DNA of 64,000 nucleotides. It comes from Distichodus sexfasciatus. Lineage: Eukaryota > Chordata > Actinopteri > Characiformes > Distichodontidae. Shown in pieces: positions 23,875-33,453 of the stretch; position 1 is the first letter of the stretch; each line of letters opens with the position of its first letter. Location of the stretch: the NCBI GenBank assembly GCA_032718565.1, contig JAVGVS010000629.1:1-64000 (forward strand). The letters are read 5' to 3'. The notes beneath the pieces are model-generated. The model was given only the letters and a program-made list of their open reading frames with translations, was not told the origin of the DNA and did no database searches. A program made the position numbers and the translations under genes.

Positions 23875-24953
23875 CTTCGATCAGCCATAACATCATGACC
23901 ACTGACAGATGAAGTGAATAATATTGATTATCTGGTTACCATGGCACCTGGCAGCGAGTGTGAAATATTAGGCAGTGAGTCAACATTTCGTCCTTGAAGC
24001 TGACATGTTGTAAGCATTAAAAATGGGCAAATGTAAGTATTTGTTCAACAAATGTGATAATGGACGGCTTGACGACGTCTCCAAAATCTGCAGCAAGCTC
24101 TTGTGTATGTTCCCACACTGCAGGTGTCAGCACTAGGGCTGAGCGATATGACTCAAAATCAATATCACAATATTTCTGAACACCGACTTACAATAGAGAT
24201 GAGTTCTGATGACCCCAATCATAACTTCAAAAAATTCAAGATATATCAGCAGGAGACACTTGGGCGTGGGAAAGACATGATTTTTTCACTTGAATTGGGC
24301 TTTTAAAACAATTAAACCCAGGAATAAACGCACTCTAACACCGAGACAGCTGGATCTGTCCATTACAAGTGAGAGTGAGGCATCTTACAAGGCAGGCAGC
24401 GTCCCAACATATCATATCGCACCACATATAGTGTGACATTTGCCTGCAGCGCAGAACTTAAAATATTTGTACAATTTTCTCGTGTTATCGTCAACGTAAA
24501 GTCAAACTATTGTAACTCATGGACCATCTGTATTGATATACAGTATGATGTGTTGATTATTTCTCCTGTCTAATTTTACAAACGTGAAAGTGAAATTGTG
24601 CCTTCTATACTGTTCTTATATTCAATTATTTAAATCTAATTGCAGTGAAACAACCTCATAGGGCCCAAACAAAATACACATTAACAGCAGGAGGCAGAAT
24701 TTACTCACAATGAGGAGTCACAGAAATGGGCAGAAATGACACTGCATGGGGGGAACATATTAAATATTTCACCCATTTTTTTTTTAATGATACCTTAAAA
24801 ATATCAGTAATTTCATGGCACTCTCGTTATAGCCCAGGCCCAGTCAGTGTTGCCCAATCCAATAGAAGAGCTATAAAACGTTTGTTACGTATGAGGATGC
24901 AGAGTCACTACTCGGTATCAGAGAGGTGGTCATAATCTTATGGCTGGTCAGTG
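23875..24953 (+). mobile_element. Degenerate Tc1/mariner element
   Basis: The left terminus (TTCGATCAGCCATAACATCA) and right terminus (GGTGGTCATAATCTTATGGC then TGGTCAGTGT) are an inverted pair of the fish type CGATCAGCCATAACATTATGACCAC. A TA lies at the left edge. The remaining 5' coding portion starts ATGGGCAAATGTAAG and still resembles the start of a Tc1 transposase (MGK, then a helix-turn-helix-like segment). The 3' coding portion survives near 24845-24905 (CCAATAGAAGAGCT, TTTGTTACGTATGAGG). Most of the transposase, including the catalytic DDE region, is missing. A second element interrupts it. Confidence 0.85.
24134..24842 (+). mobile_element. hAT-like element nested in the Tc1 relic
   Basis: The left end is TAGGGCTGAGCGATATGACT. 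The right end is the diverged inverse TTATAGCCCAGGCCCA. The flanks GTCAGCAC (24126-24133) and GTCAGTGT (24843-24850) agree at the first five bases and otherwise differ by transitions, consistent with an aged 8-bp duplication of the Tc1 sequence. It is 709 bp with no coding. Confidence 0.65.
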
Positions 24954-25093
24954 TGCATGTCCCTGAATCTTCATTTTTCCACATGTTTTTGACTACATTC
25001 TGAGCTGTTTTCTGAGTGATATTAGGTCTAAATAACAAATTGACAGGAGCCCGATACACACCCTTGAATTAAGAGTTCGGTTTTTCATTTTAG

Positions 25094-25204
25094 GGCTTTA
25101 TCTGAACTTTAGCAACAGGCCAATCAATAATGCAGTCAACACAGAGGGACTGACCCTAGCCCCGGCTACGCTCTGGTCCAAATTCCCTGGAGTAAAGAGC
25201 GAAG
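25094..25204 (+). CDS. Candidate internal coding exon, phase 1-1, product unknown
   Basis: A pyrimidine-rich stretch ending TTTTTCATTTTAG precedes the segment, and AAG|GTGAGT, a perfect donor, follows it. The 111 bp are open in the single frame that uses two leading bases, giving 36 codons plus one base. The segment would therefore insert 37 residues without frame change. The peptide includes NRPINNAVNTEG and LAPATLWSKFPGVKSE and is not low-complexity. The other two frames contain stops near the start. I do not recognise the protein. A chance combination is possible because donor-like sites are expected several times in 64 kb. Confidence 0.33.
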
Positions 25205-25500
25205 GTGAGTTCCGTCTTTGTGCTGCTTTTTGTCTTTTTTAACCTGACGGCGAGGTTTGGTCAGCGCTAACAGAAAGCTGCTGGCTCGTCGTTAATGTAG
25301 AGTAATGGTGGAATTGTGTCTTAACGTCTGCAATTATTTTGTGACAAATACTCCTTCACATTCTGTTGGCTAAACTGATTATGGGGCACTTAATTACACT
25401 TTCTCTGATTGATTTCGTGCGTCACGAGTGCATATTAACCACGTTAATCAGGGTTATTGATATCACTAATGCTAACTGTAACCAAAGCTAAACAAGCTAA
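25205..25500. promoter_or_regulatory. Candidate conserved non-coding block, TAAT-rich
   Basis: Repeat-free sequence with homeodomain-like cores (CGTTAATGTAG, GATTATGGGGCACTTAATTA, CACGTTAATCAGGG, CACTAATGC) and GTGCGTCACGAG. It directly follows the exon candidate. The composition resembles developmental enhancers. Cross-species comparison would decide. Confidence 0.3.
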
Positions 25501-25789
25501 ATTCTCTACTCCATTTATGACTTGTTTTTCAACTTTAAAACTTGGCAATATGGATTAACAATATTATTAAGATTATATTAATGACTGACATCAAATGAGG
25601 TATTCTTTATTTCTATACAGAAATGATATATATTCTCTGTTTACTTTAAATACTTCTCAATATTAAGTCACTAACAACATAACTTAATAGTAATGTTTCT
25701 TTAGCTGAAAATTGTTTTAAGTTTTTTTCCATTGTAATTTGCACAGCCTTTGCATAATATCCACAGCATTTATGCATTTATACTATATA

Positions 25790-26068
25790 TAGTAACAGTA
25801 CATCTGCATATTATTGGATATTATCCAGAGTTGAATGCATTTGAAATATCCCATAATATGCATATGCTTTTATACAATATATAGTGACAGCACATGTGCA
25901 TATTACAGGATATTACATCTGCATATTATGGGATATTTTCTAGGGTTACAGGCATATGTAATATCCCATAATATGCTTTTATACTATATACTGTATGTGG
26001 ACAATATCTCATACTATACATATGTACTGTTACTATACATAGTATAAATGCAACTGCATATTATGGGG
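25790..26068. repeat. AT-rich foldback with two hairpins
   Basis: GCATATTATTGGATATT (25806-25822) pairs with AATATCCCATAATATGC (25845-25861). GCATATTATGGGATATT (25921-25937) pairs with AATATCCCATAATATGC (25960-25976). A third half arm GCATATTATGGGG lies at 26056-26068. Between hairpins, TATACAATATATAGTGACAG recurs in variant form. This looks like a tandem array of a foldback unit. Confidence 0.75.
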
Positions 26069-26192
26069 AAAAAAAAAATTTATAAACTATATCATTTTTA
26101 TTTTTTAGACTGAGTTTAATGTAATGTTTCTTTAACTAAATCTGATCATTTTTTGTTCAGCAAAGAATCAGGCTGCATTTCTCCATGTTTTA

Positions 26193-26284
26193 TGTTAATA
26201 TAATATAATATAATATAATATAATATAATATAATATAATATAATATAATATATAATATAATATAATATAATATAATATAATATA
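26193..26284. repeat. (TAATA)n pentanucleotide microsatellite
   Basis: About 18 units of TAATA with one phase slip at about 26250. Confidence 0.95.
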
Positions 26285-26903
26285 TTTAAGATAAAATAAA
26301 GAATCTTGATCAAAGATCATGTAAATCCTGGACTCTCGAGAGCAAAACACAGCTGGGTCAGGCTGCCCAAACATGTGTCTGGGCACGAAGTGGACTTGAT
26401 AAATATCCACTGGGACATCCAGGGCATGTGAAATAGATTTTTATGGAGGGCGGAAGCTAGGTGTCAGGTGATGGAAGTAAATGCCCGCTAAAGGACATTA
26501 AACACCGCTGGGGACAGAGACGGGAGTGAGGGATGAGGGACAGATGGACAAAGAGATAATGAAAAAAAGCTCACAAAGCTCAGTCAGTGTTGAGGTGTGT
26601 GTTTGCTAGAGCTCTTGTGTTTCTGTGCAGGTTATCTTTCAACCTTCTGCCTCTGTGGTTTTTCTTTTAGGAGCGTGTGTCTTGCGAGGGAGGGTAATTT
26701 AGTTTCGTGCAGCGACCAAATATTCACATTATGATGGAAAAACATGAACATTCTAGATAGTAATTGAATGTGTTATTTGGCCAATTAAAGGGACACATAT
26801 GTGCACTTAAAACAGTCACCAACCGTTATTGCGTTACGGTTCATGCAAATCATGACCATACTGGGTTTCCCTTAATCCTGCAGCTGCATTAAACCTACAC
26901 TCC
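26285..26903. other. No gene seen
   Basis: Unique DNA. A pyrimidine tract ending TTTTCTTTTAG at 26670 resembles a splice acceptor but no donor-bounded open segment follows. Confidence 0.35.
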
Positions 26904-27092
26904 CCATTTACGCCATTTAGGGGACTCTCTCATCCATAGCGACTTCCGTGATCCTAATTTCAGGAACAGTCTCTGTGGAGACGCTTGGGGTTAAAGGTCT
27001 AGCACAGGGACCTAATTACAGTAGTGCTGGGGTAGGATTCGAACCCACGACCTCTTGGTCCAGAGCCGAGTCGAGTATCCTAACCACTAGTG
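26904..27092 (-). repeat. SINE-A copy abutting a SINE-B
   Basis: Minus-strand head ending CACTAGTGGTTAGGATACTC, B box GTGGGTTCGAATCC, body with GACCTTTAACCCC, tail GCTATGGATGAGAGAG..TGGCGTAAATG. The tRNA-like end is directly followed by the tail of a SINE-B with no spacer. Confidence 0.87.
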
Positions 27093-27299
27093 CGTCGCAA
27101 CGAAATGTGACATCTGCATTTGACCCATCCATGAAGGAGCAGTCGGCTTTTTTTGTCAGCTCAGGAAGGACAGCTGGGGAGACAGTATCTTGGCCTATGG
27201 GTACTTCAGAGGTGCCTTTGCATTCAGCCTGGGGATTCTGAAACAGCGATTCATTTATCACGGGACAAACTCCCTAACAATTACGCTATCAACTGCCCC
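27093..27299 (-). repeat. SINE-B copy
   Basis: Minus-strand head GGGGCAGTTGATAGCGTAA with a degraded B box, then GGCACCTCTGAAGTACC and the CATCCATGAAGGAGCAG segment in inverse. It directly abuts SINE-A 26904-27092. Confidence 0.83.
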
Positions 27300-28194
27300 T
27301 ACTGATTCGTGATTATAAGAATGAACAACTGGACAGTTTAAGAACACATGATGAATGCAACTTAAGGATATTGGAGAATGAGGACCATAGATTCTACAAG
27401 TGACAAGACATAACATGATCTTTAAATGCCCCAAATTATGAACAAACTCACTTTGTTCTTTGGACGTCCATGTGGGTCTGTACTGCCTCCACACACACTG
27501 CAAGTTTGATAAAAATGGTCAGGGTGTAAGTAGTATACTTAATAATGTCAGGGAATCGTAAGTTAAACCGAGAAAAACGAGATTTCGTGTGTGTGGAGAA
27601 AGCAGCGCTCATCTGCATTTGTAATACTGATGAGAAACAGCCTGTTCTGGAAAGGGACGAAATAGAGAGTAAAAAGCAGGTGAAAATGTTCAATCTAAGA
27701 AAAGCTTACAGCAAACTTCTGCAGACGTGTTTAGTGGAGCTCATAGACCTGTTTTAACTTGTTGAACAAAATGTATAATATGGGAACTATTTGAATATTT
27801 TCTATGAAAACCGCAGTAACTTAATAATCTGTAAAATGGCATTTAAATATTGTGTGTATATGAGAGTAGGGACACAATATTTAGGAAAACGTTGCTGAAG
27901 TACAACAGGATCAGATACTTTACAGAAAATAGGAACCATAAAAGCATGAGAGAGGCGGGGGAAGGAGAAAAGAGCCAAACAGAGAGAGAGAGAGAGAGTG
28001 AATGTGAGGCATGGTAAAAGCTCAAGGTCATCTTGCGATGTCATAACTCATCGTCCGGTCACGAACAACAGCCCTGCAGACACGCTGCTTTGTACATGTT
28101 CTCCTTCATTTCACTCCATTTCTGTCCGCGTTTTTCTTTTTTCCGCGTTTCATACGAAAACGTACAGACTGATTACGGTACAGCACACTGTGTC
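27300..28194. other. No gene seen; short (GA)n at 27980
   Basis: Unique-looking DNA with open frames of up to about 80 codons that show no coherent features. A GA run lies at 27980-27998. Confidence 0.4.
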
Positions 28195-28440
28195 GAATCA
28201 TGAGAGTTAATTAACTAATACGGACGCTTGGCCTTTATTAATTAGCTTTGAGTGTGAATGAGGAGGAAGAGGAGTGGCCTCATCAAGCACATCACATTCC
28301 ACGAGGAAGGAGTCATCCCTTAACGAGCTGGAACCAGCGCTAATGAGATCATTAAGGAGATAACAAGGGACAGGGAACTGAGAGGAAGTTTTAATCATTA
28401 ATTGTTTAAGACGGTCATAGTGGCCATGACAATGTTTGAT
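28195..28440. promoter_or_regulatory. Candidate conserved non-coding enhancer-like block
   Basis: It contains GAGTTAATTAACTAATACGG, TTTATTAATTAGCTTTG, GCGCTAATGAGATCATTAAG and AATCATTAATTG, a high density of TAAT homeodomain cores in repeat-free DNA. It precedes a SINE cluster. Function is inferred from composition only. Confidence 0.3.
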
Positions 28441-28557
28441 ATCTTCATGCAAAGAGCAAAAAATGAATCTGTCTGAACTTTAATACTCTGATAATGTCAG
28501 AAAATAGTTTACATCTATTCTTGTATAAAAAGTGTGCCATTTTCAATATAACAAGTG

Positions 28558-28797
28558 AAAGTGAGTGATTATTTGTCATTGTGAACACACCACACCACAG
28601 CACACAGCACCACAACCAAATGTGACCCATACATAAAGGAGCAGTGGTCAGTTAACATGGACAGCACCCTCGGAGCAGTGCTTGGGGACGGTAACTTGCT
28701 CATGAGTACCTCAGTGATACCTTTAGCGGTCTGGGATTCGAATCGGTGACGTCCTGATCACGGGTGAACACCCTAATCGTTATGCCCCCATTTGCCA
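28558..28797 (-). repeat. SINE-B copy, full-length-like
   Basis: On the minus strand the copy extends from GGGGGCATAACGATTAGG through a B box GATTCGAATCCCAG to the tail GGTGCTGTGTGCTGTGGTG and ATGACAAATAATCACTCAC. This shows the complete family tail. Confidence 0.87.
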
Positions 28798-28809
28798 TCT
28801 TCAGTGCCT

Positions 28810-28918
28810 CAATCAAGGGCAACTGGTACCTCACTGGTACCTTTACCGATCCTGGACTTGAACCAGCGAACCTCCGATGACGGGGCCAACTCCCTAACTA
28901 CCGCTAGACCACCACCAG
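28810..28918 (-). repeat. SINE-B head fragment
   Basis: Minus-strand GGTGGTGGTCTAGCGGTAG, B box GGTTCAAGTCCAGG and GGTACCAGTGAGGTACC. It lies just upstream (in minus sense) of the copy at 28558-28797. Confidence 0.8.
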
Positions 28919-28932
28919 AAGGGGGCTTTATT

Positions 28933-29000
28933 ATTCAAACAGGGACTTGAACCCTGGACCCTCAGATTAAAAGTCTGACCGAGGTATCAGCCATTCAAAT
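28933..29000 (-). pseudogene. tRNA-Lys(UUU) pseudogene
   Basis: On the minus strand the anticodon arm TCAGACTTTTAATCTGA and T arm CAGGGTTCAAGTCCCTG match vertebrate tRNA-Lys(UUU) as I know it. The anticodon loop is CTTTTAA and the B box GGTTCAAGTCC. ATTTGAA at the 5' side and TTTGAAT at the 3' side can still form a 7-bp acceptor stem with two G-U pairs. The D arm is shortened and does not fold well (about 15 nt between acceptor and anticodon stems), so it is probably non-functional. It lies beside SINE-B copies, but its sequence is unlike their heads. Confidence 0.75.
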
Positions 29001-29250
29001 GAGACTTGAAACGTTCTCCAAGAACCGAGAATGAGATGGCCTCAGCTGCTCAAGACCACCATGTCCCAGACGACTGACAACATACACACACACAACAAGC
29101 TGAAGTATATTTTTGATATATAGATATATATAGATATATTTTGATATACAGTCCTGTTAAAAATATACTAAAGGTTTTCTGCATATCAAGAACACATTAA
29201 AATGTATTTTACACTCAAATCCCCTTTTGTACTTGTACTAATGATAAAAC
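29001..29250. other. Unassigned AT-rich DNA
   Basis: TATAGATATATATAGATATA-like sequence near 29115-29140. Otherwise nothing recognised. Confidence 0.4.
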
Positions 29251-30026
29251 TAGAGTTGGGATCAAGACCACTTAAACTGAGACCAAGTCCTGACCGAGAC
29301 CAGAGCGTGTCGAGATCATTGAGACAAGACCAAGACTGACGGGCCGAGGCCGAGAGGAAGGGAAGCAGTTATCCAAACTGATCACATCATATGTTAAACT
29401 CAGCAAACCACAGCGGAGGTACACTCCTCAAGACCAAACTCACTGTTTTATTGACTTGCAGAGTTTTTATTTTGCAGAGACATTCTATGCAGGCTTAGTG
29501 TCAAAAATACAGCTATGCCAGGTGGGAAAACACTTTTATGCTTATAGGATAAATTTATATCCCTATACATTTTCAACACTTTAAATTGGAAAAAAATATT
29601 TTCTGATCGATTGAAAATGAATAAATACTAAAGTTTTGGGTCATTTTGAGCTGATTTTATAGGTGTTTACATCACAAATTAATTTAGTATATCTTCATAC
29701 AATTACTTTTATGTACTGGAATTACTGGCAATAATTTCACATACAAAGGGATGAATATACGGTGGAAAGTCTTGTGATTCTGACGGTATGTGTGTGGTTT
29801 CTGCAAATTAAAAGTATTCTGAGTTATTAGAACTAATTAATAAACAACACAAAAAGCCTGCGTCGGTCTCTAAGAGTTTTAATAATAATAGTCTCGCCTG
29901 GTCTCCAAATAAAATCCTGAGTTTGTCCGAATCCATGACAAGAACTGAGTACAAGTACGGCCGAGTCTGAGACAAAACTGAGACTTTTAAAAACCTGGCT
30001 CGAGAGCGGCCCGAGTAACCCCAAAA
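29251..30026 (+). mobile_element. TAGAGTTGGG..CAAGACCAC element
   Basis: The left end TAGAGTTGGGATCAAGACCA continues with GAGACCAAG-type motifs. The right end has GGCCGAGTCTGAGAC, GAGACTTTTAAAAACC and CGAGAGCGGCCCGAGTAACC. An inverted, truncated copy lies at 58655-58964 and shares the ACTGGAAGCAGTTATCC region. The right boundary is approximate and no duplication was found. Confidence 0.65.
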
Positions 30027-30098
30027 CACCGGGTGACTAATGTGTGCACATTCGTAAAACGAGCTGTTCATCATCGTTCCAACACTTCCTGATTATTC

Positions 30099-30167
30099 AG
30101 CCATTCATTCATTAACCGAGCCTATCCCTCCGGGAACTTACGGGCGCAAGGAGGGGACCAACCCTTT
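30099..30167 (+). repeat. 5' fragment of the repeat at 3331
   Basis: CATTCATTCATTAACCGAGC, CCGGGAACTTACGGGCGCAAGG and GGGACCAACCC match the first 70 bp of 3331-3640. Confidence 0.6.
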
Positions 30168-30454
30168 TTAACTAGGCTTCAAAATTCTAGCCATTATTCT
30201 TGAGCTTACATTTAAACAAATTCATCCTGCAGCTCGTAAGCATTCCTCCTACAATATGCTTGCAAATGTCGTTTTTCCTTGAGTTTGCTAATCTTTATTC
30301 CTCTCTATTTATTAGTCTTAGGTTGGCCCCGAGTACCAAACTTTCATCAAAGCAAATTCCCAGGCGTGAAATGACTTCGACAACGAAAAGCTCATTCTTA
30401 AAACCTGACTTCTGATCCTGTGCAACAGTACCTTTTTAATTTCGGAAAATGCCT

Positions 30455-30846
30455 CAAGCCCAGATTACTGTAAAGCATTTCTCACAGAACGATCTACAAA
30501 GACAACAGAAGATTTATAACTCGTCCAACATGCAGCAGAAAGAGAAGATTAACCCTGTCTGAGTAAGACTCCTCTGGTTATCTGTTTCTTTTAGAATTGA
30601 TTTTAAGATCAATGTTCATTACTACTTGAAGCTTTAAATTGACGAGCATCTTCATCTATTACAGAGGGTCTGACGAATATGCCGCTAGCAGCTACTCAAC
30701 AACATCGTAGCCAATGCCTTGCTGAACATTCCTCAAGTGAACTACACTAAACACGGAGAAGCAGCTCTACAACACTCTGCTCTTAAATTCTCATCAGGAC
30801 TTAACACACTGGTATTTTAGAAAGCAGCTGAAATCAGACTTTTAGT
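30455..30846 (+). pseudogene. CR1/L2-type LINE ORF2 C-terminal relic
   Basis: Translation of the forward strand gives DYCKAFLTERSTKTTEDL, a stop, LVQHAAERED, then after decay LYNTLLLNSHQDLTHWYF and RKQLKSDF just before a stop. These match the order DYCNALL..LQLVQNAAAR..LWNSLP..L..FK.QLK seen at the C-terminus of CR1/L2-group reverse transcriptases in fish. Stops and frame slips show it is dead. The DNA to about 30965 may be the 3' untranslated region. Confidence 0.75.
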
Positions 30847-31207
30847 TCACGTTCACTGTGTTACGAGTTATTTTTACTTCTTACTTTTACCAGTCTTTTA
30901 TCATTTGAATTTTTTGATTGTTCTTGTTCTAAATGTATCTTTATTCAGTCACCACCAGTTCTTAAGAAAGTTGTTCTTAAAGTCCACTTACACATGCATA
31001 AATACTGACACACAATGTTTTCTTGTTTAAGAATTGTTTCTAGGTACGTATCCTCTTTCCTTATTTAATATGATTTCCAAATGTTTGCGTTCTGATTCTG
31101 ATGAGCACAACTAATCTGTCAGGGCTGGATGAAGCGTATTGTTACAGCAGCAAGGTTACGGGGTGACACACACACCAACACACATACACACACACATATA
31201 CGACAGA
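30847..31207. other. No gene seen
   Basis: AT-rich sequence, partly a possible LINE 3' tail, with a CA run at about 31165-31198. Confidence 0.4.
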
Positions 31208-31770
31208 GAAAAGGTATATTAAAGCAGGACAAGCATCTGGACCCAGAAAGGACAAGAGCAAGAAGGAAAGAGAAAAATTGGATAAAAATACTGGAGCATG
31301 AGAGAGAAAGCAAGAGGAGAGAAAAGAGAAAGCAAGGAGTAGAGAAAAAGAAAAGATGAGGAAAAGAAAAGACAAACAGAGAAAAGCATGTGAGATAAGG
31401 AAGAGACAGACAGAGAGAAAGGTGGAATGAATGGAGAGAGAGAGATAAAGGGAGGGAGGACAAAGAAAGAAAGAGACAGATAAGGAGAAATGTAAGAAAT
31501 AGGAGATAAAGGAGAAAGGGAGTTGAGCCAGAGAGAAAGCCAGAGAAAAAGAAAGAGAGAGGGAAAGGGGGAGACAGACAGAAAGAGGTGCTACAGAACG
31601 AATGGGGAGAAAGAGAGATAGAGGTAGCGAGGGAGAAAGAAAGAAAAAAGAAAAAAAAAGAAAGAATGAAAGAATGAAAAGAAAAAAAGAATGAAATGTG
31701 ACAAATGACAAATGGAGAAACAAAGTAGATAAGCAGAGAGAGAGAGAGGGAGAGAGAGAGTGAGGATGGA
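31208..31770. repeat. Polypurine tract
   Basis: About 560 bp with over 90 percent purines by eye, including GA runs near 31737-31760. The 311-codon minus-strand frame across it is Ser/Leu/Phe-rich low-complexity sequence and not a gene. Confidence 0.88.
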
Positions 31771-32634
31771 TACCTGGACTGCATGTTGGTGTGTTGGGGG
31801 ATTTGTGGCTGCGCTGTTCTGCATTTGTGGCTCGGCTCAGTGAGAGCTGCAGTGACGCCTAGTGCTAAGAAGGACAAAGAAAGGTGATGAGAGGAGGAGG
31901 AGGAGAAGAAGAAAAAAGAAGGCCTGCCGGTAGGAACGAGGGAATGGTCGAGACGCGAGACGAGATCGAGGTGATTGCTGGGCACCCTGGTTAAAACCCA
32001 GCTGTCACACACATCACAGAGCATCACACTCAACACACACACACACACACACACACAGACTGACAGAACCAGCCGGACATCAAATTGTTTCCATCTACCC
32101 CTTTTACCCTCTCATTTCTTGTCCCACATCTGGGTGTGTAAGGGAAAAGCTGTGTGTGACAGAGGATTAACTACAGTTATTATGTAGGGTGAGACAACCT
32201 GTGGGGAAACACACACACACACACACCCTCACTCTCACACACACACATTTCCACAACACACCTCAGTACACGCTGCCACTACACTTCCTTCTTCCTCTCT
32301 CAACACATTGGGTTCTACACACCAAATACTAATCTAGTAGAAAAATCTTTTGATCTTAGAGTTTAAATAACATTTAAATAACAAAAACCATGAAACTGTA
32401 GAATTAAGGAAAAACATCACCGACGACGAAAGCGAGACTCCACGAACGTGAACAAATTAAGCAGGTCTGCAGGAATCGACATTACTGTAGTGTGTCTTCA
32501 GCGTGTTTTGTAATAAAATTAAATAATGAAGAGCGAGCAAAATGTCATCTAAATGGTGTAAGATTGCCAGATTTAAAATAAACAAGAATGAACTTATTTT
32601 CCACACAAACACATTCTAAATTTAGCGTGAAGGC
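31771..32634. other. No gene seen; CA runs
   Basis: CA runs at 32034-32057 and 32210-32226. The remainder is unique with no exon signal. Confidence 0.45.
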
Positions 32635-32735
32635 AGAGCTGAGCGTGTGCAGTCAGAGTTAACACCAGATTTTGCTAGTGAAAGTTACACTGCACGTTCA
32701 GAATTTTGGCACAAACATAATGCCAGAATACTTGA
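32635..32735 (+). repeat. Fragment of the 17013/57127 repeat family
   Basis: CTAGTGAAAGTTACACTGCA, CGTTCAGAA and GGCACAAACATAATGCC align with 17188-17240 and 57386-57450. Confidence 0.55.
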
Positions 32736-32900
32736 AGATACAGCTTTTGACCTTGAAGAGAAATGTCATCAATGTTAGAGCCTATTTTGTAAGTTGTATG
32801 AATGTTTGAATGTTGATTTATTAATATTTCATTACTTATTTGTAGAACTTACAGCACAAAGCTAATTTTGAAGAGTTTCTGGAACTTTCTATACAAAATT

Positions 32901-33453
32901 TCTGTATTTTGTTTTTAGTGTTTTGAAATAGTGGAAGGTCTATACTGTACTGTTGTGAATACATTTCGCTGAATAACTTACCCTTTACATCCTAAAAATG
33001 TGACTTTCTTGAGGTGAGGAATTCAATTCCAGCAGAATGTTAAAAGTTTCTAGTCTTGAATACTTCCAATATTTACGTAAATCCACCGTTGGACTAGTGT
33101 GAAGATATCTTCGAATCCATCTCGCTTCCGAAAGTTCGTTAACCTAACGCAGGTAGGCTATCCGCGGTGGCTGTGAATGCGTTTTAGCTACCGCCACGCA
33201 AACGTATTGCCAATCGCATTCAAGCGCTCAGGAGTGTTGATGGGCGAGAATAACTCTAGCTACAGATTCGCTTTCACTTGGCGTGACAGGGAGAAACTCC
33301 GACCTTTGAATGTTGATATCTCAGCCAAATGTCATTCCATTCATTCCATATAGGTATTGTTTTGAAGCTTGATTTATGCCCTTTCATGAAAACATAAACT
33401 CAATTTTGAAAATTTGCGATAAGCGACTGGTTTTGCCGTGGAGGGTCACATAT
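32901..33453. mobile_element. Second copy of the TATGTGACCCTCC MITE, 5' truncated
   Basis: It shares GTTTTTAGTGTTTTGAAA, GTGGAAGGTCTATACTGTAC and the right end GATAAGCGACTGG..GTGGAGGGTCACATA with 2760-3302. It keeps internal segments lost there (about 32987-33030 and 33300-33365). The left terminus is missing. Confidence 0.82.

Noticed and set aside
31119..32054. A 311-codon minus-strand frame
   Set aside because: Most of it is polypurine tract read as Ser/Phe/Leu, bounded by CA-derived Cys-Val runs.
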